Made by a program: the position numbers and the translations under genes. Under the pieces are notes generated by a model, which did no database searches, was not told the DNA's origin, and saw only the letters and a list, made by a program, of their open reading frames with translations. From JAOUJD01 sp963726405 (lineage in GTDB: Bacteria > Pseudomonadota > Gammaproteobacteria > Burkholderiales > Burkholderiaceae_F), in contig CAVSCF010000015.1 in assembly GCA_963726405.1 (NCBI GenBank), positions 1 through 64,000 on the forward strand: a stretch of 64,000 nt of DNA, in the 5' to 3' direction. Shown piece by piece: positions 42,802-52,659 of the stretch (its first letter is position 1; every line of letters starts with the position of its first letter).

Positions 42802-43730
42802 TCGGCGTGAACCTGCTGACGTTCACGCTGTTCTTCGCCGTCAACTCGCCCGACAACATCGCACGGCTGAACATCGGCAGCAAGCGCGTGACCGCCGACG
42901 CGATCGCGAAATGGAAGGCCGAGCGCGGCTACGACAAGCCGCTGTGGTTCAACGCGAACGAGCAGGGCGGACGCAAGATCACCAACACCATCTTCCACGA
43001 CCGATCGCTGCGTCTGTTCACGCTCGACTTCGGATCGAGCGACAGCGGACGGGACATCCGGCACGAGATCGGCACGCGCATCCAGGCGAGCCTGGCGCTG
43101 GCGGGGCCGATGCTGCTGCTGACGGTATTCGTCAGCATCGCCTTCTCGCTGCTGCTGGTGTTCTTCCGCGCCACCTATCTCGACTTCTGGGGCACGGTGC
43201 TGTGCGTGGTGATGATGTCGATCTCCAGCCTGTTCTACATCATCATGGCGCAGTGGCTCTTCGGCAAGACGCTGAGGCTCGCGCCGCTGTCGGGTTTCGT
43301 GCCGGGGCTCGATCTCGTCAAGTTCCTCGCGCTGCCGCTGATCGTCGGCATCGTGTTCCAGCTGGGTTCGGAGGCTCGGCTGTTCCGCGCGATGCTGCTC
43401 GAGGAGACGCACAAGGATTACGTTCGCACGGCGCGCTCCAAGGGGCTGTCCGAAGCGGTCGTCCTGTTCCGGCACGTGCTGCGCAATGCGTGGCTGCCGG
43501 TCCTGACCCACATCGGCGCGCTGCTGCCGTATGCCTTCCTCGGCTCGATCGTGTTCGAGTCGTTCTTCGGCATCCCGGGACTGGGTACGTACGTCGTCGA
43601 GGCGATCGGCGGGCAGGACTTCGCGATCGTGCACACGATGGTGTTCCTCGGATCGCTGCTGTACATCCTGGCCTACCTGCTCACCGACATCGCCTACACG
43701 TTCGTCGACCCGCGCGTGCGGCTCACCTAG
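42753..43730 (+). CDS. Peptide-type ABC transporter permease, DppB/YejB-like
   Basis: A 325-residue inner-membrane permease with six helices. IARRCLYAVLILIGVNLLTFTLFF opens the protein and EETHKDYVRTARSKGLSEAVVLFRHVLRNA is the EAA loop that docks on the ATPase. The GTG at 42753 is inferred from the position of the first helix; the open frame extends far upstream only as a shadow of the binding-protein gene. The periplasmic loop before helix 2 is long, as in YejB-type permeases. It pairs with the next gene. Confidence 0.88.
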   Translation: MLAYIARRCLYAVLILIGVNLLTFTLFFAVNSPDNIARLNIGSKRVTADAIAKWKAERGYDKPLWFNANEQGGRKITNTIFHDRSLRLFTLDFGSSDSGRDIRHEIGTRIQASLALAGPMLLLTVFVSIAFSLLLVFFRATYLDFWGTVLCVVMMSISSLFYIIMAQWLFGKTLRLAPLSGFVPGLDLVKFLALPLIVGIVFQLGSEARLFRAMLLEETHKDYVRTARSKGLSEAVVLFRHVLRNAWLPVLTHIGALLPYAFLGSIVFESFFGIPGLGTYVVEAIGGQDFAIVHTMVFLGSLLYILAYLLTDIAYTFVDPRVRLT

Positions 43731-43740
43731 AGACCGGACG

Positions 43741-45186
43741 ATGCCGAAGTTCGTCTTCCTGTGGACCGATCTCGTGCTGTGGCTGGTGGTGCTGGGCGCG
43801 GTGGTCTACGCAACCCGCGTTCGCGGCAACCGTCACCTGCTTGCCACCTGGCGCCACGTGGCGCGCAACGCCTCGGCGATGTCGGCCGCCGTGGTGCTCG
43901 GCGTCTTCATCGTCATCGCCCTGCTCGATTCGGTGCATTTCCGCACGCGCCTGCCGGCCGCGCAAGGCGCGGCGGCGGACGCGACCGTCGCCTACGCGAC
44001 CCGCACCGTATCCATCCTCGACACGCTGCTCGCCCACGCCATCGACTCGCGCGAGAAGACGTATTCGGTGCCGCTTGCCTACTGGTCGTTCCAGCGCGAG
44101 GCGCAGGTTGTCGACGGCGTCGAGGTGCGGAGCTTCCCGCGGCTGGCCTTCGGCGGAGCGCATCTGACCGATCCGGAGCGCGAGTGGATTCCTGACCTCG
44201 TGCGCCGTTCGGCCGCCGGGCTGCTCGGCGGACTGCTGGCCGGGCTGGGTCTCGCGGGCGCCATCGCCGCGCTGCGCGGCCCTCGACACGGCGGCTTCGC
44301 CGCCTCGGTGAGCGAGATCGTCCGCGGCCGCACGGATCTGCCCTGGCGGCCGATGCTCACGACGCTGGTCCTCACCACGATGGCCATCGGCTGGATTGCC
44401 GCGCTCTGGCCGTGGTACCACCCGTTCGGCACCGATCGCACCGGCAACGACGTCCTGTTCCAGGCGCTGAAGAGCGTCCGGACCGCGGTGGTCATCGGAT
44501 CGCTCGCCACGATCGCGACGCTACCGCTCGCCATCGCGCTCGGGATCCTCGCCGGCTACTTCAAGGGCTGGGTCGACGACCTGATCCAGTATTTCTACAC
44601 GGTGCTGTCGTCGATCCCGCCGATCCTGCTGGTCGCCGCCTTCGTGCTGCTGGTGAACGTCTACATCGACCAGAATGCCGACGCGTTCGAGACCGGCGTC
44701 GAGCGTGCCGAGTTCCGCCTGTTCCTCCTCACGCTGATCCTCGGCGTCACGGGCTGGGCGACGCTGTGCCGGTTGCTGCGGGCCGAGACGCTCAAGATCG
44801 CCGAGCTGGAATACGTGCAGGCGGCCCACGCGTTCGGGGTGAGCCACTGGCGGGTGATGCGCCGGCACATCCTCCCGAACGTGATGCACCTGGTGCTGAT
44901 CGTGGCCGTGCTCGACTTCTCGGCGCTGGTGCTCTACGAGGCGGTGCTGTCGTACGTCGGCGTGGGAGTCGATCCGAATTCCTCGTCGTTCGGATCGATG
45001 ATCAACCTCGCCCGCAGCGAGATGTCGCGCGACCCGGCGGTCTGGTGGAACCTCGCGACGGCGTTCGCCTTCATGCTCGCGCTGGTGCTGTCCGCCAACC
45101 TCGTGGCGGACGCCGTGCGGGAAGCCTTCGATCCGCGCGCCCGCGCGTTCCGCCCGCGCCGCTTCCGGCTCAAGGAAGCGACGTGA
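43741..45186 (+). CDS. Peptide-type ABC transporter permease, DppC/YejE-like
   Basis: A 481-residue permease, longer than DppC because of an N-terminal region with two extra membrane segments and a periplasmic domain of about 150 residues. The conserved core starts near FGTDRTGNDVLFQALKSVRTA and includes the EAA loop EYVQAAHAFGVSHWRVMRRHILPN. The start ATG at 43741 follows the first permease stop by ten bases. It ends with a GTGA overlap to the ATPase gene. Together with the preceding gene it forms the channel. Confidence 0.88.
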   Translation: MPKFVFLWTDLVLWLVVLGAVVYATRVRGNRHLLATWRHVARNASAMSAAVVLGVFIVIALLDSVHFRTRLPAAQGAAADATVAYATRTVSILDTLLAHAIDSREKTYSVPLAYWSFQREAQVVDGVEVRSFPRLAFGGAHLTDPEREWIPDLVRRSAAGLLGGLLAGLGLAGAIAALRGPRHGGFAASVSEIVRGRTDLPWRPMLTTLVLTTMAIGWIAALWPWYHPFGTDRTGNDVLFQALKSVRTAVVIGSLATIATLPLAIALGILAGYFKGWVDDLIQYFYTVLSSIPPILLVAAFVLLVNVYIDQNADAFETGVERAEFRLFLLTLILGVTGWATLCRLLRAETLKIAELEYVQAAHAFGVSHWRVMRRHILPNVMHLVLIVAVLDFSALVLYEAVLSYVGVGVDPNSSSFGSMINLARSEMSRDPAVWWNLATAFAFMLALVLSANLVADAVREAFDPRARAFRPRRFRLKEAT

Positions 45187-47027
45187 ACGCGCCCCTGCTC
45201 GCGATCGACCGGCTGCAGACGGTGCTCGACACCGATGGCGGACTGGTGCGCGCGGTCGACGCGCTGTCGCTCACGATCGAACGCGGCGAGACGTTCGCGC
45301 TCGTCGGCGAATCGGGCTGCGGCAAGTCGATGACGGCGTTGTCGATCCTGCGCCTGCTTCCCGAGAACGGCCGCGTGGCGCAGGGGCGGATCGACCTCGC
45401 CGGGACCGATGTGACGCAGTTGCCCGAGGCGCGCATGCGCGACGTGCGGGGCCGCCGCATCGGGATGATCTTCCAGGAGCCCGCGACCAGCCTGAATCCG
45501 GTGCTGCCGGTCGGCGCGCAGATCGTCGAGGTGATCGAGCGTCATACGCCGGTGCGCGGCGCGGCGGCACGCGGCCGCGCCCTCGATTGGCTGAAGCGGG
45601 TCGGGCTGCCCGAACCCGAGCGTCGCTTCGACAGCTATCCCTTCCAGCTCTCGGGCGGGCAGAAGCAGCGCGTGATGATCGCCATCGCGCTCGCCGCCGA
45701 GCCGGACGTCGTGATCGCCGACGAACCGACGACCGCACTCGACGTGACGGTGCAGAAACAGATCCTCGACCTGCTGCTCGATCTGCAGCAGGCCCATGGC
45801 ATGGCGATGCTGCTCATCACGCACGACCTCGGCATCGTCTCGCAGGTCGCCCACCGGATCGCCCTGATGTATGCGGGCCAGATCGTGGAAGTGGCGGAGA
45901 CGCCGGAATTCTTCGCCCGCCCGCTTCACCCGTACGCGCGCATGCTGCTCGACGCCTTGCCGGACACCGCCAAGCGCGGGCAACCGCTGGCGGCGATCGC
46001 CGGGACGGTTCCGCGGCTCGACCAGAGCTTCGACCGCTGCCGGTTCTCGGACCGGTGCCCCGCGATGCAGCCCGCCTGTGTTGCGGAGCCGCCGCCGCTC
46101 TTCCTTCCGGTCGATGAGCATGCCGTCCGCTGCGTGCTGTACCGAAGCGGACTGGCCCGGGTCGATCTGCCCACGCGCGCCCGCATTCCGCCCGCCCCCG
46201 AGCCAGCGGTGGCTGCGGCACCGGTCGACGTGCCGCTGCTCGACGTGCGCGACTACCGGGTCCATTTCCCGATCCGGCGTGGCCTGCTGAAGCGAACGAT
46301 CGGGTACGTGCAGGCGGTCGACGGCATCTCGTTTTCGCTGCAGGCGGGCCGCACCCTGGCGCTGGTGGGCGAATCGGGCTGCGGCAAGACGACCACGGGC
46401 AAGGCGCTGCTGCAACTGTTGCGGGACGTCGCGGAAGTCGGCGGCGAGGCCCGCCTGGAAGGCCGGCCCCTCGCCGACATGAACGGCGAAGCGCTGCATG
46501 CCGCCCGTCGGACCATGCAGATCATCTTCCAGGACCCCTTTGCATCGCTCAACCCGCGCATGCGCGTGTCGGAGATCCTCGCCGAGGGGCTCGAGTCTCT
46601 TCGACCCGAAGTGAGCGCGGACGAGCGAGACGGGCGGATACGGGCTCTGTTGGGCAAGGTCGGCTTGCGGGAGGACGCGATCGACCGCTATCCGCATGAG
46701 TTTTCGGGCGGCCAGCGCCAACGTCTGGCGATTGCGCGCGCGCTGGCCGTGGAGCCTCGGCTGATCGTCTGCGACGAACCGACCTCCGCGCTGGACGTAT
46801 CGGTCCAGGCTCAGATCCTTAACCTGCTCAAGCAACTCCAGGACGAACTCGGGGTGGCGTACTTGTTCATCACGCACAACTTCGGCGCCGTGGAGTACAT
46901 GGCGCACGACATCGCGGTGATGAAGGACGGCCGGATCGTCGAGGCCGGGACCGCGGAACAGGTGCTTTCCGCGCCGACCGTGCCGTACACCAGGGCGTTG
47001 CTGGCGGCCGTTCCGAGGGTCCGTTAG
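45183..47027 (+). CDS. Double ATP-binding protein of a peptide-type ABC transporter
   Basis: A 614-residue protein with two complete ATPase domains in tandem, as in YejF and GsiA. Domain 1: GESGCGKS near residues 42-49, LSGGQKQRV, VIADEPTTALDV. A Cys-rich link, FDRCRFSDRCPAMQPAC, is typical of the oligopeptide-transporter C-terminal region. Domain 2: GESGCGKT, FSGGQRQRLAIARALA, IVCDEPTSALDV. The GTG at 45183 overlaps the permease stop. One polypeptide thus powers the importer encoded by the three genes upstream. Confidence 0.92.
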   Translation: MNAPLLAIDRLQTVLDTDGGLVRAVDALSLTIERGETFALVGESGCGKSMTALSILRLLPENGRVAQGRIDLAGTDVTQLPEARMRDVRGRRIGMIFQEPATSLNPVLPVGAQIVEVIERHTPVRGAAARGRALDWLKRVGLPEPERRFDSYPFQLSGGQKQRVMIAIALAAEPDVVIADEPTTALDVTVQKQILDLLLDLQQAHGMAMLLITHDLGIVSQVAHRIALMYAGQIVEVAETPEFFARPLHPYARMLLDALPDTAKRGQPLAAIAGTVPRLDQSFDRCRFSDRCPAMQPACVAEPPPLFLPVDEHAVRCVLYRSGLARVDLPTRARIPPAPEPAVAAAPVDVPLLDVRDYRVHFPIRRGLLKRTIGYVQAVDGISFSLQAGRTLALVGESGCGKTTTGKALLQLLRDVAEVGGEARLEGRPLADMNGEALHAARRTMQIIFQDPFASLNPRMRVSEILAEGLESLRPEVSADERDGRIRALLGKVGLREDAIDRYPHEFSGGQRQRLAIARALAVEPRLIVCDEPTSALDVSVQAQILNLLKQLQDELGVAYLFITHNFGAVEYMAHDIAVMKDGRIVEAGTAEQVLSAPTVPYTRALLAAVPRVR

Positions 47028-47346
47028 CCGCCCGCGACGTCGCCCTGCAGTTCTCGGCCTGCAATCGAAAAGGCGCGCCGCGCGGGCAAACAGCAAGAAG
47101 CGTTTCTCTCTTTATGGATTGGTGCACCGCACTGGTCGCCCTTAGTGCATTCCCGATTGTCCAAATTTTGCAACAGGCAAGACGGGCTCGTCTCCCAATT
47201 GTTGCCAATGTATGACGCGATGTCGAGAATCGACCCGCTTGCCCGGGGAGCGATTCAGCGTCGAAGCGCGCTCCGGGCTGCAGATTCCGGCCCACGTCCA
47301 CGATCTGGCATGGGCCTTGACGAAAATCCTTTGGGGGGGCGTCTTA
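47028..47346. other. Intergenic leader before the TonB-dependent receptor
   Basis: A gap of 319 bases that is more AT-rich than its surroundings between 47100 and 47215. It should hold the receptor promoter, but I find no convincing -35/-10 pair. A GGGGGG tract at 47332-47338 serves as ribosome site for the ATG at 47347. There is no clear terminator after the ATPase gene and no small gene. Confidence 0.5.
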
Positions 47347-50123
47347 ATGAAGCTACAAATCAGTCCCATGGCGCGGGGCCTTGCTCTCGCGTTCGGCGGG
47401 TTGGCTGCGGCACTGCCTGCTTCGCAGGTGTTTGCGCAGCAGCAACAGCAGCTGGAACGAGTCGAGATCACGGGTTCGCGTATCAGGCGCGTCGATGCGG
47501 AAACAGCCGCGCCGGTGCAGACCATCACCCGGGAAGACATCGAGCGGACCGGCAAGACATCGATCCAGGAGATCCTGCGCACCGTCACGGCGGACAGCAA
47601 CGGCACGATCCCGACGTCGTTCACCAACGGTTTCGCATCCGGTTCGGCCGCGGTCTCCCTGCGCGGCCTCGGCGTCAACTCGACGCTGGTCCTGGTCAAC
47701 GGCCGTCGCATGTCGACCTATGGCCTGGCGGATGACGGCACCCGCAACTTCGTCGACCTCAACTCCCTGCCCCTCGAAGCGGTCGACCGCATCGAAATCC
47801 TGAAAGACGGCGCGTCGGCCATCTACGGCGCGGACGCCGTCGGCGGCGTGGTCAACGTCATCCTGCGCCGGAACTACACCGGCGCGTCGGTCGGCGCCTC
47901 CTACGGCCAGACCGGCGAAGGCGACGGGCGGGACGTTCGCGCCTACGGTTCCTACGGCTTCGGCAACCTCGAGACCGACAAGTACAACGTCTTCTTCACG
48001 CTCGAGGGCTCGAAGACGAACAACATCCTCTCAACCGATCGCGGCTTCATCGGTCAACAGGATCTCCGTTCGCTCGGTTACTTCGACATGAGGAACGGTG
48101 CAAACCGTCCGTATTTCGGCCTCGGCCCCTCGAGCACGTCGCCTTACGGGGTGACGCGCTCGGCCACCGGCGGTGGTGCACGGGTCAACATGATTCCTTG
48201 CACGGACAAGGACCCGGCGACTGGTTTGTGCCTGTACAACAGTCGCGAAGAACAGGAGATCCAACCCGAGACCGAGCGGCTGAACCTGTTCGCTCGCGGC
48301 ACGTTGCAGCTTTCGCCGACCATGACCGGTTATGCGGAACTCGGCTACTTCCAGACGAAGACGAAGTCCGCCGGCACCTTCGGCGGCAACAACGACGGCG
48401 GCGTCTACGTGCCGGGGGACCCGTCGAATCCGCTCCTCGTGCATGGCTTCATGACCCTGCCGGCGAGCCATCCTGACAACACGTTCGGGGTCGATCGATC
48501 GCTGTTCTATGCCCCGGCCGAACTGGGTGGACGTGACCAGGAGACAAATAACAAAGTCTTCCGCGGCCTGATCGGACTCTCGGGTCGAACTACGGTTGGG
48601 ACTGGGATACCGGCCTGCTCTACGTGAAGAGCACGCTGCAGAACGACAACTTCGGCTTCATCGTCTGGAACGAGATGCAGGCGGCGCTGAACAACGGCAC
48701 CTACCTCATCACGCGCCCGAGCCTGACCTCGCCGAGCCCGACCAGCCCGGCCGTTCTGGCGGCCGTGTCGCCAACCCTCAGCAGCGAGCCGACCAGCTCG
48801 GTCACATCGATCGACTTCAAGGCCTCGCGCGAACTGATGACGCTGGCCGGAGGTCCGCTCGGTCTGGCGCTCGGCGCCGAGTTCCGTCGCGAGGAAGCCG
48901 ACGACCCCGGCGTGCCGGGCACGGAAACCGGTTCGATCGTCGGCCTCGGGTACTCGAAGTTCAGCATGTCGCGCAACATCTCCGCGCTCTACGGCGAAGT
49001 CATCGCCCCGGTCGCCAAGTGGCTGGAACTCAGCGCGGCTCTGCGCTACGACCACTACTCGGACGTCGGCAATTCGGTCACACCGAAGATCGGCTTCAAG
49101 ATCCGGCCGAACGACATGTTCCTGATCCGCGGCACGTATGCGGAAGCCTTCCGCGCTCCTGGACCCGCGGAGGTCGGCGGTTCGAGCTTCGGCTTCACGA
49201 CCTTCGGGATCCTGTCGCAGGGCAATTCGGACATCAAGCCCGAGGAAGCCAAGAGCTACACCCTGGGCCTGGTCCTCGAGCCGATGGCCGGCACGAGTTT
49301 CACGTTCGACTACTGGAAGATCGATCGCACGAACGAGATCGTCCAGGCCGACCCGAATACCATCATCGGGAGCTTGCCGACGACCGGCGCGCCGAACTCG
49401 AGGATCAACGGTGCCCTGCCGAACACGTTCATCTATTACGACGTGGATGGCAACATCGCAACGGTCACGGGCTTCTATCGCAACGCATCGAGCACGAAGA
49501 CCGACGGTTTCGACTTCTCGGCGCAGAGCCGGGGGAGCCTGGGCGAGTACGGCCGGCTGTCGGGGCAGGTGTACTGGACGCACGTGAACAGCTTCGAGCG
49601 CACCGACGAGTTCGGCACCTCGCTGGAGTACGCAGGCACGCACGGCCCGCTGGTGCAGAGTTCGGGCACGGGCGCGCCGAAGGACCGGGCGACGGCGACG
49701 GTGACCTGGGATCGTGGACCGTTCGCGCTGACCCTGGCCTTGAACTACACGGGCAGTATCACGATGGTCGACCATGAGGGCGAAATCACGCCGTCCGATG
49801 GCCCCGGCTCGGGCACGATCACGAACGCCAATACCGGCGTGACGTACCCCGACAACGGACAGTACGCCTGCGGCGTGTTCGACACCCAAGGCAACATCTG
49901 GTCAGGTTGCAAGCTGCCGTCGTTCACGACGTTCGACCTGTTCGCCAAGTGGTCGCCGACCAAGAACTGGGACGTCAACTTCTCCATCCAGAACCTGTTC
50001 GGCAAGGATGCACCGTTCGACCCGTACCTGGCGATCCCGTACGGCATCAACTACAACCAGGCCTATCACCAGTCCGGAGCGGTGGGCCGCTTCTATACGA
50101 TCGGCGCGCGTTACCGGTTCTGA
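47347..50123 (+). pseudogene. TonB-dependent outer-membrane receptor, one-base frameshift
   Basis: Without the shift this would be a receptor of about 925 residues. It has a signal peptide (ending SQVFAQ), then the TonB-box region and plug domain with VEITGSRIRRVD, SIQEILRTV and IEILKDGASAIYGADAVGGVVN. The barrel ends YTIGARYRF, with the terminal Phe needed for insertion. The first frame stops at 48627. The barrel resumes one base out from about 48583, where GLSG-SNYGWDWDTGLLYVKS is expected; one base (perhaps a G in a G-run) is missing. All later barrel features are intact. The receptor is convergent with a TonB/ExbBD operon, its probable energy source. Confidence 0.9.
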
Positions 50124-50144
50124 TCGGGAAGTCGCTTCAAAATC

Positions 50145-50172
50145 AAAGCCCGCCGAAAGGCGGGCTTTTTTT
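50145..50172 (+). terminator. Rho-independent terminator after the TonB-dependent receptor
   Basis: AAAGCCCGCC pairs with GGCGGGCTTT across a GAAA loop (stem 50145-50154 with 50159-50168), followed by more Ts to 50172. It lies 22 bases after the receptor stop. Confidence 0.9.
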
Positions 50173-50237
50173 CGTCCTCGTCCGGCACGCGACCGGCAGT
50201 CGCCGAGCCACTCCGCATACGCGCCGTCAACCAAAGC

Positions 50238-50261
50238 GAAAGGGGCCCGCAGGCCCCTTTC
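50238..50261 (-). terminator. GC-rich hairpin, possible terminator of the TonB/ExbBD operon
   Basis: GAAAGGGGCC and GGCCCCTTTC form ten perfect pairs around a four-base loop, 19 bases downstream of the TPR gene stop on the minus strand. The following T-run is weak (CTTTCGCTTT), so termination efficiency is uncertain. Confidence 0.6.
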
Positions 50262-50279
50262 GTCTCCGCGCCCGTTGGC

Positions 50280-51569
50280 TCAGGTATTGCCGTTGACGCG
50301 CGTCCAGAGCCGCGCCAGGTCAGCCGTGCCGTCCGTGCCCCCCACCGCCTTGAAGGCCTGTGCAGACTTGGCCTTCTGGCCGGCACGCAGATAGGCGATG
50401 CCCAGATGCAGGTTCGCCTCGTCGAGGCGGCCCTTCCCTTTGCCCGGGTTCTGCTGCAACAGCGTCACGCCCTGCTGGATCAGCGCGATGGCCTTGTCAT
50501 GCTGGCCCAGACCCGAGTACCCCATACCGATGCGGACCAGGGCTTCGCCGTCCTTCTGCTCGAGCGCTTCGGCCTCCGCTGTGGCCAGTTGCTGGGGTGC
50601 CTCGGAGACACGCTGCGTGGCCAGCGCCAGAAGGCGCTTCTGCCGCTCGGCGTCGTTGCCCTTGCCCAGCACACCCGCAGCAAAGGCCTCGTCGAGGACT
50701 TTCTTCGCTTCGGCCGCCTGGCGCTCCTGCAATGCGAGTTGCGCCATTTCGAAAACATCGTTGCCCGAGTCCAATGTCTTGGTGGCGCGTCGGAGACGGT
50801 ACATGTCGAGCGCCAGCCGGTTGTTGTAGCCGGGCTTCGCCTCGATCCGGCGCAGCAGGTCGGTCCAGTATTCCTTCTTGGGGTAGTACGCAACCAGCCG
50901 CTCGAGCGACGCGATGTACGCCTGGCGGTCCGTGCCTTTCGAGGCGATGTTCGCGAGCAGCTGCAGGCGGTCTTCCGGAGGTGCCTGGCCGGCCTTCTCC
51001 GCCGCCTGCACGTCGGCAAGGGCCTCGCGCTGAGCGGCCGCCACATCTCCCGAGAGGTAGTAGGACTGGATCATCAGTCCGCGCATCGTCTTGTCGCCCG
51101 GGTTCGCGGCCGACGCCTTCTGCGCCCAGACGGCGGCGCTCGCGTAGTCCTTGTCGCGGTAGTAGAGCGAAGCGAGGCCGGCGGCATATCGGGCCTGGTC
51201 CGCCGCGGGCAGCTTGCCGGAGCTGATCAACGCCTGGGTCGACTTGGACGCCGTGGCGAGATCGCCCGCCTGCATCGCCGCCGACGCGCGCATCTGCTCG
51301 AGCAGGAAGTTTTCGTTCGCGGTGCGATTCGGCACCGCCTCGACTTCCTTCAGCTTGGCCAGCGCTTCCTTGTATTTCTGGGCCTTGATGAGGTCGCGCG
51401 CGGCCTGCAGCGGCTTGCCGACTTCGGCCCGGACCTGCTCCTGCGCCTGCGCGGAGGACCAGCGGACCTCACCCTGCGGAGTCACCTGGGCGCCGAACGC
51501 CGCGGCGACCGCCACCGCGATTGCGGTGAGCCGCACGGCCCTGCCAAACCCGGTCTTGGAATGCGTCAT
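50280..51569 (-). CDS. Exported TPR-repeat protein of the TonB/ExbBD operon
   Basis: A 429-residue protein with a signal sequence (residues 12-42, ending SAQAQ) and helical TPR-like repeats throughout, for example LIKAQKYKEALAKLKEVEAV, QARYAAGLASLYYRDKDYASAAVWAQ and GEALVRIGMGYSGLGQHDKAI. There are no catalytic motifs. AGGAGCAAGG lies just before the ATG at 51569. It is the last gene after tonB-exbB-exbD-exbD, 146 bases downstream of the last exbD. TPR proteins accompany TonB systems in several Gram-negative groups; here it may act as a periplasmic adaptor for the receptor, which is inference. Confidence 0.85.
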   Translation of the reverse strand: MTHSKTGFGRAVRLTAIAVAVAAAFGAQVTPQGEVRWSSAQAQEQVRAEVGKPLQAARDLIKAQKYKEALAKLKEVEAVPNRTANENFLLEQMRASAAMQAGDLATASKSTQALISSGKLPAADQARYAAGLASLYYRDKDYASAAVWAQKASAANPGDKTMRGLMIQSYYLSGDVAAAQREALADVQAAEKAGQAPPEDRLQLLANIASKGTDRQAYIASLERLVAYYPKKEYWTDLLRRIEAKPGYNNRLALDMYRLRRATKTLDSGNDVFEMAQLALQERQAAEAKKVLDEAFAAGVLGKGNDAERQKRLLALATQRVSEAPQQLATAEAEALEQKDGEALVRIGMGYSGLGQHDKAIALIQQGVTLLQQNPGKGKGRLDEANLHLGIAYLRAGQKAKSAQAFKAVGGTDGTADLARLWTRVNGNT

Positions 51570-51715
51570 GCCTTGCTCCTGCCTGAATACGTGTGGGTGC
51601 GACGGTTCCCTGCGCGCACCTCGCCCGCTGACCACTCAACGGTCGCCCAGGGCAAGGAATCGACAGGGAAAACGCGGGGCAGCGCGACGCCAGAGGCGTG
51701 CGGCGTGCCCGCGCG

Positions 51716-52147
51716 CTACTTCACGAACTGCTCGTTACCGACCAGCCCCAGCTTGACCAGCCCAAGGCGCTGAGCGGAAGCCATGACCGCCGCGACGTCC
51801 TTGTACTCCGCGAGCTTGTTGGGGCGCAGGTGGATCTCCGGCTGCACCGGACGGGCCGCGGCGTCGACCATCTTGGCTTCGAGCGCCGGCCGGTTGGCCA
51901 CCATGTCGCCGTTCCAGTAGAGCGTGCCGTCGAAGTCGACGTCGATCGTCACCACCTGCGGCGGTTCCGTCGGCGGCGGCGGCGTGCCGACCGGCATGTT
52001 GAGGTTCACCGAATGCAACTGGATCGGGATCGTGATGATCAGCATGATCAGCAGGACCAGCATCACGTCGATCAGCGGCGTGGTGTTGATCTCGACCATC
52101 ACCTCAGCTTCCTTCGATCCGCCGTCGGAGCCAACGCTCATGCCCAT
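51716..52147 (-). CDS. exbD: ExbD-type biopolymer transport protein, copy 2
   Basis: A 143-residue ExbD/TolR protein. The membrane helix carries the essential Asp in INTTPLIDVMLVLLIMLIIT. The periplasmic domain has the Pro-rich PVGTPPPPTEPP insertion and then a normal fold. It differs clearly from the neighbouring exbD (52201-52635), so the two are old paralogues, possibly forming a heteromeric ExbD. Start at 52147; an ATG six bases later is equally possible. Confidence 0.93.
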   Translation of the reverse strand: MGMSVGSDGGSKEAEVMVEINTTPLIDVMLVLLIMLIITIPIQLHSVNLNMPVGTPPPPTEPPQVVTIDVDFDGTLYWNGDMVANRPALEAKMVDAAARPVQPEIHLRPNKLAEYKDVAAVMASAQRLGLVKLGLVGNEQFVK

Positions 52148-52200
52148 GGTGCTCTCCTACGTTGACGCGGCCGACCAGGGTCGACCGACGTGCATCTCAC

Positions 52201-52635
52201 TCAACGACCACCGGACTTCGCCGGCGGCTCCGTGACGAATCCGACTTTCTGGATGCCCGCCCGTTGCGCCGCGAACACCACGCGGCCGACGAACTCGTAG
52301 CGACCCAGCAGGTCACCACGGATGTGGACTTCGGGCTGCGGCTGCAGCGTCGCGATCTTCTTGAGCCGGTTGACCAGTTCGTCGTTGTCGCGGACGAGCT
52401 GCATGCCCCAGTAGACGTCGCCGTCGCGGGTAACCGCGATCTCGATGTTCTCCGGCTTGGTCTGCCGGGGGACGTTGCTCTCCTCCGGCAGTTTCACGCC
52501 CACCGATTGGGTGACGACCGGAATCGTGATCAGGAAGATGATCAGCAACACCAGCATCACGTCCACCAGGGGCGTGGTGTTGATGGCGGAAATGGCCTCG
52601 TCCTCGCCGCCTTCCGATCCGACATTCATCGCCAT
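52201..52635 (-). CDS. exbD: ExbD-type biopolymer transport protein, copy 1
   Basis: A 144-residue ExbD-family protein with the charge-carrying Asp in INTTPLVDVMLVLLIIFLIT and a periplasmic domain containing KPENIEIAVTRDGDVYWG. It lies 24 bases after exbB and 53 bases before the second exbD. It should form the proton channel with ExbB that energises TonB. Confidence 0.93.
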   Translation of the reverse strand: MAMNVGSEGGEDEAISAINTTPLVDVMLVLLIIFLITIPVVTQSVGVKLPEESNVPRQTKPENIEIAVTRDGDVYWGMQLVRDNDELVNRLKKIATLQPQPEVHIRGDLLGRYEFVGRVVFAAQRAGIQKVGFVTEPPAKSGGR

Positions 52636-52659
52636 GGCGATCTCCCTGCAGCGGTCGCG

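Noticed and set aside
47115..47140. TGCACCGCACTGGTCGC, resembling an NtrC site
   Set aside because: Only the left half matches the NtrC dyad, and no sigma-54 -24/-12 element is found downstream.
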